Assembly (NCBI RefSeq): GCF_025499515.1
Contig: NZ_JAMKFA010000014.1
Coordinates: 62,001-126,000, forward strand
Direction: 5' to 3'
Source: Flavobacterium odoriferum
GTDB lineage: Bacteria > Bacteroidota > Bacteroidia > Flavobacteriales > Flavobacteriaceae
Length of the DNA stretch: 64,000 bases
Part shown: piece after piece, positions 9,607 to 18,431 of the stretch
Layout: each line of letters starts with the position of its first letter
Position numbering within the stretch: position 1 is the stretch's first letter
Notes under the pieces: generated by a model
Told to the model about the DNA's origin: nothing
Seen by the model: the letters and a program-made list of their open reading frames with translations, nothing else
Databases searched by the model: none
Position numbers and translations under genes: made by a program

Positions 9607-10719
9607 ATGAAAAATCCAAGATTCATAATTAGCGGAGGCGGAACAGGCGGACATATTTATCCGGCAGTTGCTATTGCAAACGAATTAAAATCTCGTTTTC
9701 CTGAGGCTGAGTTTCTTTTTGTAGGCGCCAAAGATAAAATGGAAATGCAAAAAGTGCCTCACGCAGGTTATGCAATCAAAGGATTGTGGATTTCAGGAAT
9801 TCAACGAAAAATAACTTTTGATAACGTGATGTTTCCATTAAAGTTAGCTTCGAGCATGTGGAATTCATTCAAAATCATCAAAAGTTTTAAGCCTGATGTG
9901 GTAATTGGAACAGGTGGTTTTGCAAGTGGTGCAGTGCTGAAAGCAGCGTCAATGTTGAATATTCCAACGGTAATTCAAGAACAAAATTCGTATCCTGGAA
10001 TTACCAATAAATTATTAGCAAAAAGAGCGAATAAGATTTGTGTGGCTTACGAAAATTTGGAACGATTTTTTCCAAAAGATAAAATGATTTTAACTGGAAA
10101 TCCAGTGCGTCAAGATTTAATTGAAGCTGCTGATAAAAGTGAAGCAATTGCTTATTTTAATTTAGATGCGAATAAAAAAACACTATTGGTTTTAGGTGGA
10201 AGTTTAGGTGCCAGAAGAATCAATCAATTAATTGAAAAAGAATTGGATTTTCTATTGAGTCAGAACATTCAAATCATTTGGCAATGTGGGAAATTATATT
10301 TGAACGAATATAAAAAGTATAACGATAAAAGCCCCTCTGTTGGAGGGGTTGGGGAGGCTGTTCAAGTTGTAGCTTTTATTGACAGAATGGATTTGGTTTA
10401 CGCTGCTGCAGATGTAGTGATTTCTCGTTCTGGAGCATCATCCGTTTCGGAATTGTGTATTGTGGGAAAACCAACGATTTTTATTCCGTCACCAAACGTA
10501 GCCGAAGATCATCAAACTAAAAACGCTAAAGCAATTTCAGATAAAAACGGAGCTATTTTAATCAAAGAATCTGAACTAGAAACGCAATTTGAAACGATTT
10601 TTTCCGATTTAATTTCAAACGAAAGTAAGAAATCAGAATTAAGTCAAAATATAAAAAAATTAGCTAAGCCAAACGCAACAAAAGATATTGTTGAAGAGAT
10701 AATAAAGCTAATAAAATAA
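9607..10719 (+). CDS. murG: UDP-GlcNAc:MurNAc-pentapeptide-lipid I transferase MurG, with a 10-residue in-frame insert
   Basis: MurG converts lipid I to lipid II on the inner face of the membrane. The N-terminal [15 protein letters not shown] loop, the mid-protein [13 protein letters not shown] loop and the acceptor-proximal [12 protein letters not shown] segment are clear. Codons 242-251 encode [10 protein letters not shown] from a GC-rich 30-bp palindromic block that interrupts the usual surface region between the KKYNDK and [11 protein letters not shown] segments. The reading frame is kept, so the protein is probably functional. No gap separates it from ftsW. Confidence 0.95.
   Translation: MKNPRFIISGGGTGGHIYPAVAIANELKSRFPEAEFLFVGAKDKMEMQKVPHAGYAIKGLWISGIQRKITFDNVMFPLKLASSMWNSFKIIKSFKPDVVIGTGGFASGAVLKAASMLNIPTVIQEQNSYPGITNKLLAKRANKICVAYENLERFFPKDKMILTGNPVRQDLIEAADKSEAIAYFNLDANKKTLLVLGGSLGARRINQLIEKELDFLLSQNIQIIWQCGKLYLNEYKKYNDKSPSVGGVGEAVQVVAFIDRMDLVYAAADVVISRSGASSVSELCIVGKPTIFIPSPNVAEDHQTKNAKAISDKNGAILIKESELETQFETIFSDLISNESKKSELSQNIKKLAKPNATKDIVEEIIKLIK
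10330..10359. repeat. 30-bp GC-rich palindromic element inserted in frame in murG
   Basis: The block starts AGCCCCTC and ends GGGGAGGCT. CCCCTC (10332-10337) pairs with GAGGGG (10343-10348) across a 5-base loop, and the outer AGCC/GGCT also pair. It is exactly ten codons and far richer in GC than its surroundings. From memory, similar palindromes with cccctcc/ggagggg cores are dispersed in Flavobacteriaceae genomes; a genome search is needed to confirm that here. Confidence 0.65.
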
Positions 10720-10730
10720 TATTTCAAGGG

Positions 10731-10812
10731 CAAGTTCAATTACAAGAACAAGCTCAATAAAAAAGTAAGTAATAAAAGTTTGAAATTGAATTTTGAACTT
10801 GAAATTGAATTT
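10731..10812. repeat. direct and inverted word repeats between murG and murC
   Basis: TTGAAATTGAATTT occurs at 10780-10793 and 10799-10812 (period 19). CAAGTTCAA at 10731-10739 is the exact reverse complement of TTGAACTTG at 10793-10801, allowing a long-loop hairpin. The repeat array ends six bases before the murC ATG. No promoter or terminator is obvious. Confidence 0.6.
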
Positions 10813-10817
10813 GAAAA

Positions 10818-12164
10818 ATGAATCTAAATCAAATACATAACGTTTATTTCATCGGAATCGGAGGCATCGGAATGAGTGCTTTAGCGCGCTATTTTCAATA
10901 CATTGGAAAAAAAGTAGTGGGTTACGACAAAACACCAACGCAGTTAACAGATGAATTGCAAGAAATAGGTTTAGAAATTCATTTTGAAGATAATATAAGC
11001 TTAATTCCAACCGATTTCTACGTTGAAAATACCTTAGTAATCGTAACACCAGCGGTTCCTGTTTCACATTCCGAATGGAATTATTTCATCGAAAGAGGAT
11101 TTACAATTAAAAAACGTGCTGAAGTTTTAGGAATCATTACCAAAGACACCTATTGTTTCGCTGTCGCAGGAACGCATGGAAAAACAACAACTTCTAGTAT
11201 TTTAGGTCACGTTTTATATGAAAGTGGCGTAGATGTTACCGCTTTTTTAGGCGGAATTGTTGAAAACTATAATTCGAATTTAATTGGTTCAGGAAAAACA
11301 GTAACGGTTGTCGAAGCGGATGAATTTGATCGTTCGTTCTTGCACTTACATCCAAATGTTTCTTGTGTAACGTCAATGGATGCGGACCATTTAGATATTT
11401 ACGGCGATGCAGCAAGTATTGAAGAATCATTCAGAGAATTCGCAGCCAAAACGTCTAGTGAAAATTTATACGTGATTAAAGGATTACCATTAGAAGGAAA
11501 TACAATCGGAGTAAATAACGATGCTGATTTTTCTGCACAAAACATCCGAATCGAAAACGGATTTTATGTGTTTGATGTAAAAACACCAAATGAAGTTGTT
11601 CAAAATGTGAAATTTGGATTGCCTGGCCATCATAATTTGACTAACGCATTATTAGCTTTTGCCATGGCGAAATCTTATGGTGTTTCAAATGAAAAAATCA
11701 TTGCAGCATTAGCAAGTTTTAAAGGAGTAAGAAGACGTTTTTCATTCCAAATTAGAGAAGAAAAATTAGTGTATATAGATGATTATGCACATCATCCAAC
11801 TGAAATTAACGCGGTGCATCAAGCGGTTCGAGAATTATATCCGGGTAAAAAAATCATTGCAGCTTTTCAACCACATTTGTTCAGTAGAACGAAAGATTTT
11901 GTAGATGGTTTTGCAGAAAGTTTAAGTCAATTCGACGAGATTTTATTATTGGAAATTTATCCCGCTCGCGAGTTGCCAATGGAAGGTGTAAATTCGACTT
12001 GGTTGTTGAATAAAATTGACAATCCAAATAAGAAATTAGTGAGTAAAGACGAATTGTTCACGGCTTTTGAAAATTCAGATGCTGATGTGTTTGTAACTAT
12101 TGGTGCGGGCGACATTGGTGAGCTTGTGAAAGATTTAAAAAAAGCGCTTCATGAAAAGAATTAA
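10818..12164 (+). CDS. murC: UDP-N-acetylmuramate--L-alanine ligase
   Basis: MurC commits UDP-MurNAc to stem-peptide synthesis by adding L-alanine. The Rossmann loop is VYFIGIGGIGMSALA at the N-terminus and the ATP loop GTHGKTTT is at residues 118-125. The central EADEFDRSFLHL segment and DDYAHHPTEI are typical of MurC. The length of 448 residues is normal. Its 3' end overlaps ftsQ by 14 bases. It follows a 98-bp repeat-rich gap after murG. Confidence 0.97.
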   Translation: MNLNQIHNVYFIGIGGIGMSALARYFQYIGKKVVGYDKTPTQLTDELQEIGLEIHFEDNISLIPTDFYVENTLVIVTPAVPVSHSEWNYFIERGFTIKKRAEVLGIITKDTYCFAVAGTHGKTTTSSILGHVLYESGVDVTAFLGGIVENYNSNLIGSGKTVTVVEADEFDRSFLHLHPNVSCVTSMDADHLDIYGDAASIEESFREFAAKTSSENLYVIKGLPLEGNTIGVNNDADFSAQNIRIENGFYVFDVKTPNEVVQNVKFGLPGHHNLTNALLAFAMAKSYGVSNEKIIAALASFKGVRRRFSFQIREEKLVYIDDYAHHPTEINAVHQAVRELYPGKKIIAAFQPHLFSRTKDFVDGFAESLSQFDEILLLEIYPARELPMEGVNSTWLLNKIDNPNKKLVSKDELFTAFENSDADVFVTIGAGDIGELVKDLKKALHEKN

Positions 12165-12873
12165 TTGGCATACTATTCGCTTGGTGTTAATCATTTTTAC
12201 AATGATTTTCCTTTATTCTTTCTCTTCAAAGAGGAATAGTGAGCGTAAAATCAGTAAGATAGACATCAAATTCGAGTCGAATGAAAATATGTTTTTAACA
12301 CATGAAATGGTTAATAACTTGTTAATACAAAATTTGGGAGGTACATCAAGAATACAAAAAGATAAAGTAGATTTGAATACTTTAGAAACTGTTCTCGATG
12401 ATCACGAGATGATTGAAAAAGCACAAGTTTTTTCAACAATAGACGGGCTTCTAAATACGCGTATTACTCAAAAGACCCCAATCGTAAGAGTTATTACTGA
12501 TAATGAAAGCTATTATCTTGATTCAAAAGGATATAGAATGTCGTTGTCGGAGAATTTTTCAGCACGAGTTCCGCTAGTTACTGGCGAAATAAGTGAAGAA
12601 AATTGCAAGCCGTTTTTGTTCTTATTTAACGAAATCAAAAAAGATGATTTCTTAAGTAAAAATATTACTGGCGCACAGGTTATGGCTTCAGGAAATGTGG
12701 TGTTAACCAATAGAAGTTATGATTATAAAATAGCATTTGGGAAACCAATAAATGTTGAAAAGAAGCTTAAGAATTATAAAGCGTTTTTTCATCATGCTAT
12801 AAAAGATACATTGATTAAAAGTTATAAAGAGGTAAACGTTATGTTTACACAACAAGTGGTTTGTAAGAAATAG
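12151..12873 (+). CDS. ftsQ: FtsQ-like cell division protein
   Basis: This is a bitopic membrane protein of the divisome. A positively charged N-terminus precedes one transmembrane helix at about residues 10-25 (LVLIIFTMIFLYSFSS). A POTRA-like region (about 33-105, ISKIDIKFESNENMFLTHEM) and a beta domain follow. FtsQ sequences diverge strongly, so the name rests on this architecture and on its position between murC and ftsA. It overlaps murC and leaves 8 bases before ftsA. Confidence 0.88.
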   Translation: MKRINWHTIRLVLIIFTMIFLYSFSSKRNSERKISKIDIKFESNENMFLTHEMVNNLLIQNLGGTSRIQKDKVDLNTLETVLDDHEMIEKAQVFSTIDGLLNTRITQKTPIVRVITDNESYYLDSKGYRMSLSENFSARVPLVTGEISEENCKPFLFLFNEIKKDDFLSKNITGAQVMASGNVVLTNRSYDYKIAFGKPINVEKKLKNYKAFFHHAIKDTLIKSYKEVNVMFTQQVVCKK

Positions 12874-12881
12874 TTAGAGTT

Positions 12882-14258
12882 ATGAACAAAGACAACATTG
12901 CAGTAGGATTAGACATTGGTACAACTAAAATTGTAGCAATGATAGGGAAGAAGAATGAATACGGTAAGCTGGAAATCCTAGGAGTAGGAAAATCTAAAAG
13001 CTTAGGTGTTCATAGAGGTGTTGTAAATAATATTACACAAACCATACAATCAATTCAGCAAGCAGTTGCAGAGGCTGAAAATGATTCAGGTTATAAAATT
13101 AATGATGTTGTGGTAGGAATTGCTGGGCAACACATTAGAAGTATTCAACATAGCGATTACATCAGTCGTCCAAATGCAGAAGAAGTAATTGGAGATGCCG
13201 ATATCGATGCATTGATTGGTCAGGTTCATAAATTAGCGATGTTACCAGGTGAAGAAATTATTCACGTGTTACCACAAGAATTTAAAATCGACGGTCAAGC
13301 CGAAATTAAAGAACCTATCGGAATGTACGGTGGAAGATTAGAATCTAGCTTCCACGTAGTAGTAGGGCAAGCGGCTTCGATTCGTAATTTAGGAAGATGT
13401 ATCAAAAGTGCCGGATTAGAATTATCTGGATTAACATTAGAACCGTTAGCTTCGGCTGATGCAGTATTGAGTCAAGAAGAAAAAGAAGCAGGAGTTGCTT
13501 TGATAGATATAGGTGGTGGAACAACCGATTTAGCCATTTTTAAAGATGGAATCATTCGTCATACAGCTGTTATTCCTTTTGGAGGAAACGTGATAACGGA
13601 AGATATTAAAGAAGGATGTTCAATCATTGAAAAACAAGCAGAGTTATTAAAAACTCGTTTTGGTTCAGCTTGGCCAGGTGAAAATAAAGACAATGAAATT
13701 GTTTCTATTCCGGGTTTAAGAGGCAGAGAGCCAAAAGAAATTTCGCTAAAAAACTTGTCAAAAATTATTCACGCTAGAGTTGTGGAAATTATTGAGCAAG
13801 TATATGCGGAAGTAAAATTATACGGACACGAAGATCCTAAGAAAAAACTAATTGCTGGAATTGTATTGACAGGTGGTGGTGCTCAATTGCAACACATCAA
13901 ACAACTGGTAGAATACATTACTGGAATGGATACAAGAATTGGTTATCCAAACGAGCATTTAGCAGGGGATTCAGACGAGGAATTGTCAAGTCCATTATAT
14001 GCTACAGCAGTTGGTTTAGTAATGAATAGTATTAGAAACAATACAAAAAGTGCTACACCATTTGTCGAAATGAAAAAAGACGAACCAGTAGCAGTTCGCC
14101 CTCAAGTTGTGGTTGAAGAACCAATTGTTGAGGAAGAAAAAGAGGAGCCAAAAGCAACTCAAAACACAAAACAAGAAACAACAGATGACAGAATCAAACG
14201 TTCGTTTTTTGATAAGTATATAGATAAGATTAAAGAATTTTTAGATAACGCAGAATAA
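12882..14258 (+). CDS. ftsA: cell division protein FtsA
   Basis: FtsA is the actin-like ATPase that ties the FtsZ ring to the membrane. The actin-fold phosphate loops are visible (VGLDIGTTKI near residue 7, LIDIGGGTTDLAIF near residue 210) along with the SHS2/1C insertion between them. A charged, glutamate-rich linker leads to an amphipathic C-terminal helix (RSFFDKYIDKIKEFLDN), the expected membrane-targeting sequence. ftsZ follows after 11 bases. Confidence 0.97.
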   Translation: MNKDNIAVGLDIGTTKIVAMIGKKNEYGKLEILGVGKSKSLGVHRGVVNNITQTIQSIQQAVAEAENDSGYKINDVVVGIAGQHIRSIQHSDYISRPNAEEVIGDADIDALIGQVHKLAMLPGEEIIHVLPQEFKIDGQAEIKEPIGMYGGRLESSFHVVVGQAASIRNLGRCIKSAGLELSGLTLEPLASADAVLSQEEKEAGVALIDIGGGTTDLAIFKDGIIRHTAVIPFGGNVITEDIKEGCSIIEKQAELLKTRFGSAWPGENKDNEIVSIPGLRGREPKEISLKNLSKIIHARVVEIIEQVYAEVKLYGHEDPKKKLIAGIVLTGGGAQLQHIKQLVEYITGMDTRIGYPNEHLAGDSDEELSSPLYATAVGLVMNSIRNNTKSATPFVEMKKDEPVAVRPQVVVEEPIVEEEKEEPKATQNTKQETTDDRIKRSFFDKYIDKIKEFLDNAE

Positions 14259-14264
14259 AAGGAG
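14259..14264 (+). promoter_or_regulatory. Shine-Dalgarno site of ftsZ
   Basis: AAGGAG lies five bases before the ftsZ ATG. Most starts in this window lack such a site, as is normal for Bacteroidota, so a near-perfect match in front of ftsZ stands out. Confidence 0.6.
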
Positions 14265-14269
14265 ATACT

Positions 14270-16243
14270 ATGTCAGAATTTGGAAACATTTCATTCGATT
14301 TACCTAAAAACCAATCTAACGTAATTAAAGTAATTGGCGTTGGAGGTGGAGGTAGTAATGCCATAAACCACATGTTTAAACAAGGCATTAAAGGTGTTGA
14401 TTTTATAGTTTGTAATACTGATTCTCAAGCATTGCAAAATAGTCCAGTACCAAATAAAATTCAGTTAGGTGTTAACCTTACCGAAGGATTAGGTGCGGGT
14501 GCAAACCCTGAAGTAGGTCAACAATCTGCAATAGAAAGTATCGCCGAAATTGAGAAAATGTTGGACAGCAACACCAAAATGGTTTTCATCACTGCAGGAA
14601 TGGGTGGAGGAACTGGAACGGGTGCAGCTCCTGTAATTGCGCAATTGGCAAAAGAGCGTGACATTTTAACAGTAGGTATTGTTACGATTCCTTTTCAATT
14701 TGAAGGGAAAGTTCGCTCTGAGCAAGCGTTAGCTGGAGTAGAGCGTTTACGTAAACAAGTAGATTCTTTAGTGGTTATAAATAATAATAAATTACGTGAA
14801 GTATACGGAAACTTAGGTTTCAAAGCTGGCTTCTCTAAGGCTGACGAAGTGTTAGCTACTGCGTCAAGAGGAATTGCTGAAGTTATTACACATCACTATA
14901 CTCAAAATATCGACCTTAAAGATGCTAAAACCGTGTTGTCAAACAGCGGAACAGCAATTATGGGTTCTGCAACAGCAGCTGGTTCAGATAGAGCAAAACA
15001 AGCGATTTCAAGCGCATTAGATTCTCCATTATTGAATGATAATAAGATTACAGGTGCTAAAAACGTATTGTTGTTAATCGTTTCTGGAACTGATGAAGCG
15101 AATGAAATTACAATCGATGAAATCGGAGAAATCAATGATTTTATTCAATCTGAAGCAGGTTACAACGCAAACATCATTATGGGTGTTGGTGAAGAAGAAG
15201 CTTTAGGTGAAGCAATTTCGGTAACGGTAATTGCTACAGGTTTTAACATTGAGCAACAAGCTGAAATCGTTAATACAGAGCCTAAGAAAATTATTCATTC
15301 TTTAGAAGACGAACAAAAAATTGTTCACGAATTGTTGAATAAAACAATTGCTAGTCTTCCGGTTAATGAGCCAATTTTCGAATCTCCAATAGAAACAGAA
15401 ATTAAAGCGGATATCATCAATCCTATTTGTGACGAAGTAGTAGAACAAAAAGTGATTTTTACTTTGGAAGAAGAAGTAGAAGAGCCAGTTTTCGAAATTC
15501 ATACACCAGTAGCGGTAATTGATTTAGTTCCTACAACGGAGTTTTTAAAGAATATCGATGTAACTTTTGAAGTGGTTAGCCCAAATGTAGCGCCAACTTT
15601 CGAAATCATTACACCTCAAATCAGAGAAATCGAAGTAAAAGATCCAGAATTTGTTGTAGCAGCTGAAGAAGTGAGTTTTTCATTGGATTTATTCGCAACA
15701 AAAGAAGAAGTAAAAGAAAGTACTATTGTTTTTGATTTATCTGCTGAAACACGTGCCATGGAAGTAAAAGATCCAATTAACGTTGTTCCAGTTACTGAAG
15801 TTAATCAAAACGGAATTATCAAATATTCGTTAGAAGATTATTTAGAGAAAGAAAACGAATTAGTAGCTTCTAAGCCAGTAGAAATTGTAGCTGAACCTGT
15901 TGACGAAGAATTAAACTTCACCATGAAAAAAGAAGTTGAAAAATTAGAAAACAACATTCAGTTTGATGCGGTTTCTCCTTTAGAAATGTCAATCGAAGAT
16001 ACATTAAAACTTAGAGCCGACGAACGTAAAAGAAAAATGAAAGAATTCAATCATAAATTCAACAATAGCGCTTCGCAAATTGATGAGTTTGAAAGAATTC
16101 CTGCGTATAAAAGAATGGGTTTTGATGTAACATCTACACCAAACACTGCTAGTAATCAATCTAGAATGTCTTTAGGAACTGATAGTAACGACGATATCCA
16201 ATTGCGTTCAAACAATTCATTCCTTCATGATAATGTGGATTAA
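14270..16243 (+). CDS. ftsZ: cell division protein FtsZ with a long C-terminal linker
   Basis: FtsZ is the tubulin-like GTPase that forms the division ring. The GTPase domain spans about residues 15-320, with the GGGTGTG loop at 112-118 and the synergy loop NIDLKD at 213-218. A linker of roughly 300 residues, rich in acidic residues and valine, follows; EVKDP and FEI-x-TP motifs each recur within it. A conserved [11 protein letters not shown] segment near the end is the likely FtsA-binding peptide, and the protein finishes [10 protein letters not shown]. At 657 residues it is long compared with E. coli but ordinary for Flavobacteriaceae. Confidence 0.97.
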   Translation: MSEFGNISFDLPKNQSNVIKVIGVGGGGSNAINHMFKQGIKGVDFIVCNTDSQALQNSPVPNKIQLGVNLTEGLGAGANPEVGQQSAIESIAEIEKMLDSNTKMVFITAGMGGGTGTGAAPVIAQLAKERDILTVGIVTIPFQFEGKVRSEQALAGVERLRKQVDSLVVINNNKLREVYGNLGFKAGFSKADEVLATASRGIAEVITHHYTQNIDLKDAKTVLSNSGTAIMGSATAAGSDRAKQAISSALDSPLLNDNKITGAKNVLLLIVSGTDEANEITIDEIGEINDFIQSEAGYNANIIMGVGEEEALGEAISVTVIATGFNIEQQAEIVNTEPKKIIHSLEDEQKIVHELLNKTIASLPVNEPIFESPIETEIKADIINPICDEVVEQKVIFTLEEEVEEPVFEIHTPVAVIDLVPTTEFLKNIDVTFEVVSPNVAPTFEIITPQIREIEVKDPEFVVAAEEVSFSLDLFATKEEVKESTIVFDLSAETRAMEVKDPINVVPVTEVNQNGIIKYSLEDYLEKENELVASKPVEIVAEPVDEELNFTMKKEVEKLENNIQFDAVSPLEMSIEDTLKLRADERKRKMKEFNHKFNNSASQIDEFERIPAYKRMGFDVTSTPNTASNQSRMSLGTDSNDDIQLRSNNSFLHDNVD

Positions 16244-16270
16244 ATCTACAACAAACTAACCTACCCTAAG

Positions 16271-16301
16271 AAACCCGAAGAGCAATTTTCGGGTTTTTTT
16301 A
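16271..16301 (+). terminator. rho-independent terminator of the dcw operon
   Basis: AAACCCGAA (16271-16279) pairs perfectly with TTCGGGTTT (16288-16296) across an 8-base loop, followed by a T run. It closes the long mraZ-ftsZ operon. Confidence 0.85.
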
Positions 16302-16302
16302 T

Positions 16303-16310
16303 TACATTTG
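16303..16310 (+). promoter_or_regulatory. candidate -7 element for yqeY
   Basis: TACATTTG matches TAnnTTTG and lies directly after the ftsZ terminator, 68 bases before the yqeY start. No clear -33 partner is visible. Confidence 0.5.
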
Positions 16311-16378
16311 CACCATGTTTGTAAAACCTGTTTCTAGGGTTTGGACATAAATCAACTACAATAAATAAAAAATACAAT

Positions 16379-16828
16379 ATGAGTTTAGAAGCAAAAATCA
16401 TGGATCACATGAAAGAAGCCATGAAGGCAAAAGATAGTGTAGCTTTAGAAGCATTGAGAGCTATTAAATCGGCAATTATTTTAGCAAAAACAGAAGCTGG
16501 TGCAGGAGATGGTTTGTCAGAAGATCAAGAAATTAAAATGTTACAACGCTTAGTTAAAATGCGTAAGGATAGTGCTGAAATCTTCACGACACAAAATCGT
16601 CCTGATTTAGCTGAACCAGAATTGGCTCAAATCGCCGTAATTGAGAAGTTTTTACCAGCTCAGTTATCAGAAGAAGAAGTAGAAGCGGTAATCGCTAAAA
16701 TTATATCAGAAACAGGTGCTTCAGGTATTGCTTCTATGGGAAAAGTTATGGGATTAGCTTCAGCTCAAATAGGAGGACAAGCAGAAGGAAAAGTAATTTC
16801 AGGAATTGTAAAGAAATTATTAGTATAA
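16379..16828 (+). CDS. GatB/YqeY domain-containing protein
   Basis: This 149-residue protein is a stand-alone version of the helical YqeY domain related to the tail domain of GatB in the tRNA-dependent amidotransferase. It begins MSLEAKIMDHMKEAMKAKD and contains the typical LRAIKSAI, KMRKDSAEIF and EKFLPAQLSEEEV segments, ending in the conserved GKVISGIVKKLL region. A role in tRNA-linked metabolism is inferred from the family only. It often follows ftsZ in Flavobacteriaceae and here has its own candidate promoter. Confidence 0.9.
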   Translation: MSLEAKIMDHMKEAMKAKDSVALEALRAIKSAIILAKTEAGAGDGLSEDQEIKMLQRLVKMRKDSAEIFTTQNRPDLAEPELAQIAVIEKFLPAQLSEEEVEAVIAKIISETGASGIASMGKVMGLASAQIGGQAEGKVISGIVKKLLV

Positions 16829-16829
16829 T

Positions 16830-16874
16830 AGTAACTAGTGAATAGTAATTAGCTAATCACTAGTTACTATTCAC
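16830..16874. repeat. overlapping alternative hairpins before tRNA-Arg
   Basis: AGTAACTAGTGA (16830-16841) is the perfect reverse complement of TCACTAGTTACT (16857-16868). GTGAATAGTAA (16838-16848) is likewise perfect with TTACTATTCAC (16864-16874). The two stems share bases and cannot form together. No U tract follows, so this is not a standard terminator. Confidence 0.65.
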
Positions 16875-16887
16875 CAATCACTAAAAT

Positions 16888-16961
16888 GGCTTCGTAGTTC
16901 AACTGGATAGAATATCAGATTTCGGCTCTGAGGGTTGCAGGTTCGAACCCTGCCGAGGTCA
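16888..16961 (+). tRNA. tRNA-Arg (anticodon UCG)
   Basis: The 74 bases fold into a complete cloverleaf. The acceptor stem is GGCTTCG with CGAGGTC (two G-U pairs). The anticodon stem TCAGA/TCTGA encloses loop TTTCGGC with anticodon TCG, and the T arm is GCAGG-TTCGAAC-CCTGC. The discriminator is A and CCA is not encoded. It would read CGN arginine codons. A strong terminator follows directly. Confidence 0.92.
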
Positions 16962-16962
16962 C

Positions 16963-16999
16963 AAATAAACGTCAAGATTTCTTGGCGTTTATTTTTTTT
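16963..16999 (+). terminator. terminator of tRNA-Arg
   Basis: AAATAAACGTCAAGA (16963-16977) pairs with TCTTGGCGTTTATTT (16980-16994) with a single G-U pair, followed by a run of T. Confidence 0.8.
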
Positions 17000-17042
17000 A
17001 AACACATAATTTTTACGTTATTTGTAAAATAGTCCCAAATAA

Positions 17043-17894
17043 ATGAATCCACCACCTATAGAACACGAATTATTTTTAGCTGATTACATTGCTATGTTTG
17101 TTGTGGTGACTCCTTTTATAGCTATCTTTTTTGCCTTTGCCTTTTACATAACAGAAATTGTTTATCTGCGTAATTATAAGAAACCTTTAGTGGTGTTTGC
17201 TAATGTAAATTTTTTAAAGTTAAATGATTCTCGAAAGCATATCTTAACAACAAATTTTCATTTTTACAATCGATTAAAACCTAAGTATAAAAGATATTTC
17301 GAACATAGAGTAGCTAAGTTAATTTTGCATTATAATTTTGAAGGTAGAGATATAGAAATTACCGAAGAAATGAAAGTAACTATATCGGCAACCTATGTAA
17401 TGTTAACTTTTGGAATGCGTGAATATTTAAATCCATTGTTCAAACGAATTGTTGTTTATCCTGATGTTTATTATTCATCTCAAAATGATAATTACCACAA
17501 AGGAGAGTTTAATCCAAGGATGGAATGCATTGTTTTTTCTTGGAAGCATTTTAAAGAAGGAATTGATATTACAAATGATAATTTGAATTTAGGATTACAT
17601 GAGTTTACCCATGCTTTTCATATTTATGCATTAAAAAGTGATAAAGCAACTTTTGTTTTGTTTAACGAATCGTTGCAGAATTTATTTCGTGTAGTTTCAA
17701 AGCCAGAAGTAAAGCAACGTCTAATTGAGTCTGGATTTTTACGTGATTATGCTTACGAAAATCAATTTGAATTTGTTGCTGTTTTATTAGAGTATTTCTT
17801 TGAGTCTCCAGACGAGTTTAAGTTGAAATTTCCTTCTATATTTCTGAAGGTTAAGCATATGATTAATTATAATGAAAGATATTTTATTAACTAA
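17043..17894 (+). CDS. membrane-anchored zinc metallopeptidase, MtfA/M90-like
   Basis: The 283 residues start with a hydrophobic segment at about 12-40, suggesting membrane anchoring. H186-EFT-H190 is the HExxH zinc site, and the later EFVAVLLEYFFESP segment (from about 243) supplies the third-ligand region as in MtfA. It therefore looks like an MtfA (M90) relative, a family named after an E. coli regulator of the glucose phosphotransferase system. That regulatory role should not be transferred here. The substrate is unknown. It stands alone between the tRNA and the CBS-domain gene. Confidence 0.8.
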   Translation: MNPPPIEHELFLADYIAMFVVVTPFIAIFFAFAFYITEIVYLRNYKKPLVVFANVNFLKLNDSRKHILTTNFHFYNRLKPKYKRYFEHRVAKLILHYNFEGRDIEITEEMKVTISATYVMLTFGMREYLNPLFKRIVVYPDVYYSSQNDNYHKGEFNPRMECIVFSWKHFKEGIDITNDNLNLGLHEFTHAFHIYALKSDKATFVLFNESLQNLFRVVSKPEVKQRLIESGFLRDYAYENQFEFVAVLLEYFFESPDEFKLKFPSIFLKVKHMINYNERYFIN

Positions 17895-17900
17895 TAAGAG

Positions 17901-17969
17901 TTGAATATCTGACATAAATCATGTTTTGATGTTTGAATATTGAGTAACTTTATGTCAATAAATATTCAA
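17901..17969. repeat. imperfect inverted repeat around the CBS-gene promoter region
   Basis: TTGAATATCTGACATAAA (17901-17918) matches the reverse complement of 17949-17969 (TTGAATAT and TGACATAAA, separated by three extra bases). A third TTGAATATT lies between them at 17933-17941. It sits just upstream of the CBS-domain start and could be a regulator-binding region. Confidence 0.45.
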
Positions 17970-17973
17970 GGTC

Positions 17974-18393
17974 ATGAAACAAAAGGTTCCTGTGTCAACA
18001 ATAATGACAAAAAATGTAGTAAAGTTAAATTTATCAGATGATTTAACTAAAGCTGAAATGCTATTCAAAAAGCATCATATACGACACATTCCGGTTGTTT
18101 ATAGCAATAAGATTGTTGGGATGTTGAGTTATACAGATTTACTCCGTATTTCCTTTGCAGATGCAATCGACGACGACGAAGATGTAGTAGATACTACGGT
18201 ATATAATATGTTTACCGTTGAGCAAGTAATGGCAAAAAAAATAGTTGCTATTTCTCCTGATACTACAATTAAGGAAGCAGCCGAGATTTTAGCTAAAAAA
18301 GAATTTCATGCGCTTCCTGTTTGTGAAGGAGAGTTGTTGGTAGGGATAGTCACAACAACCGATTTAATAAAATACTTAATTGATCAATATTAA
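17974..18393 (+). CDS. CBS-domain pair protein
   Basis: The 139 residues are two CBS motifs and nothing else: residues about 5-60 (VSTIMTKNVVKLNLSDDL and GMLSYTDLLRIS) and about 78-139 (VEQVMAKKIVAISPDTTIKE and GIVTTTDLIKYL). CBS pairs bind adenine nucleotides and act as regulatory modules; the partner is not evident here. It ends just before a hairpin terminator shared with the convergent rpe gene. Specific function is unknown. Confidence 0.88.
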   Translation: MKQKVPVSTIMTKNVVKLNLSDDLTKAEMLFKKHHIRHIPVVYSNKIVGMLSYTDLLRISFADAIDDDEDVVDTTVYNMFTVEQVMAKKIVAISPDTTIKEAAEILAKKEFHALPVCEGELLVGIVTTTDLIKYLIDQY

Positions 18394-18394
18394 T

Positions 18395-18428
18395 AAAAAA
18401 GCCTAACAGATAAATGTTAGGCTTTTTT
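18395..18428. terminator. bidirectional terminator between the CBS gene and rpe
   Basis: AAAAAAGCCTAACA (18395-18408) pairs perfectly with TGTTAGGCTTTTTT across a 6-base loop. With A and T runs on both sides it can terminate both convergent genes. Confidence 0.85.
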
Positions 18429-18431
18429 GAA

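Noticed and set aside
467..16243. murF and ddl inside the division cluster
   Set aside because: Every gene in the cluster was assigned and neither is among them; they must lie elsewhere, which is normal for this group.
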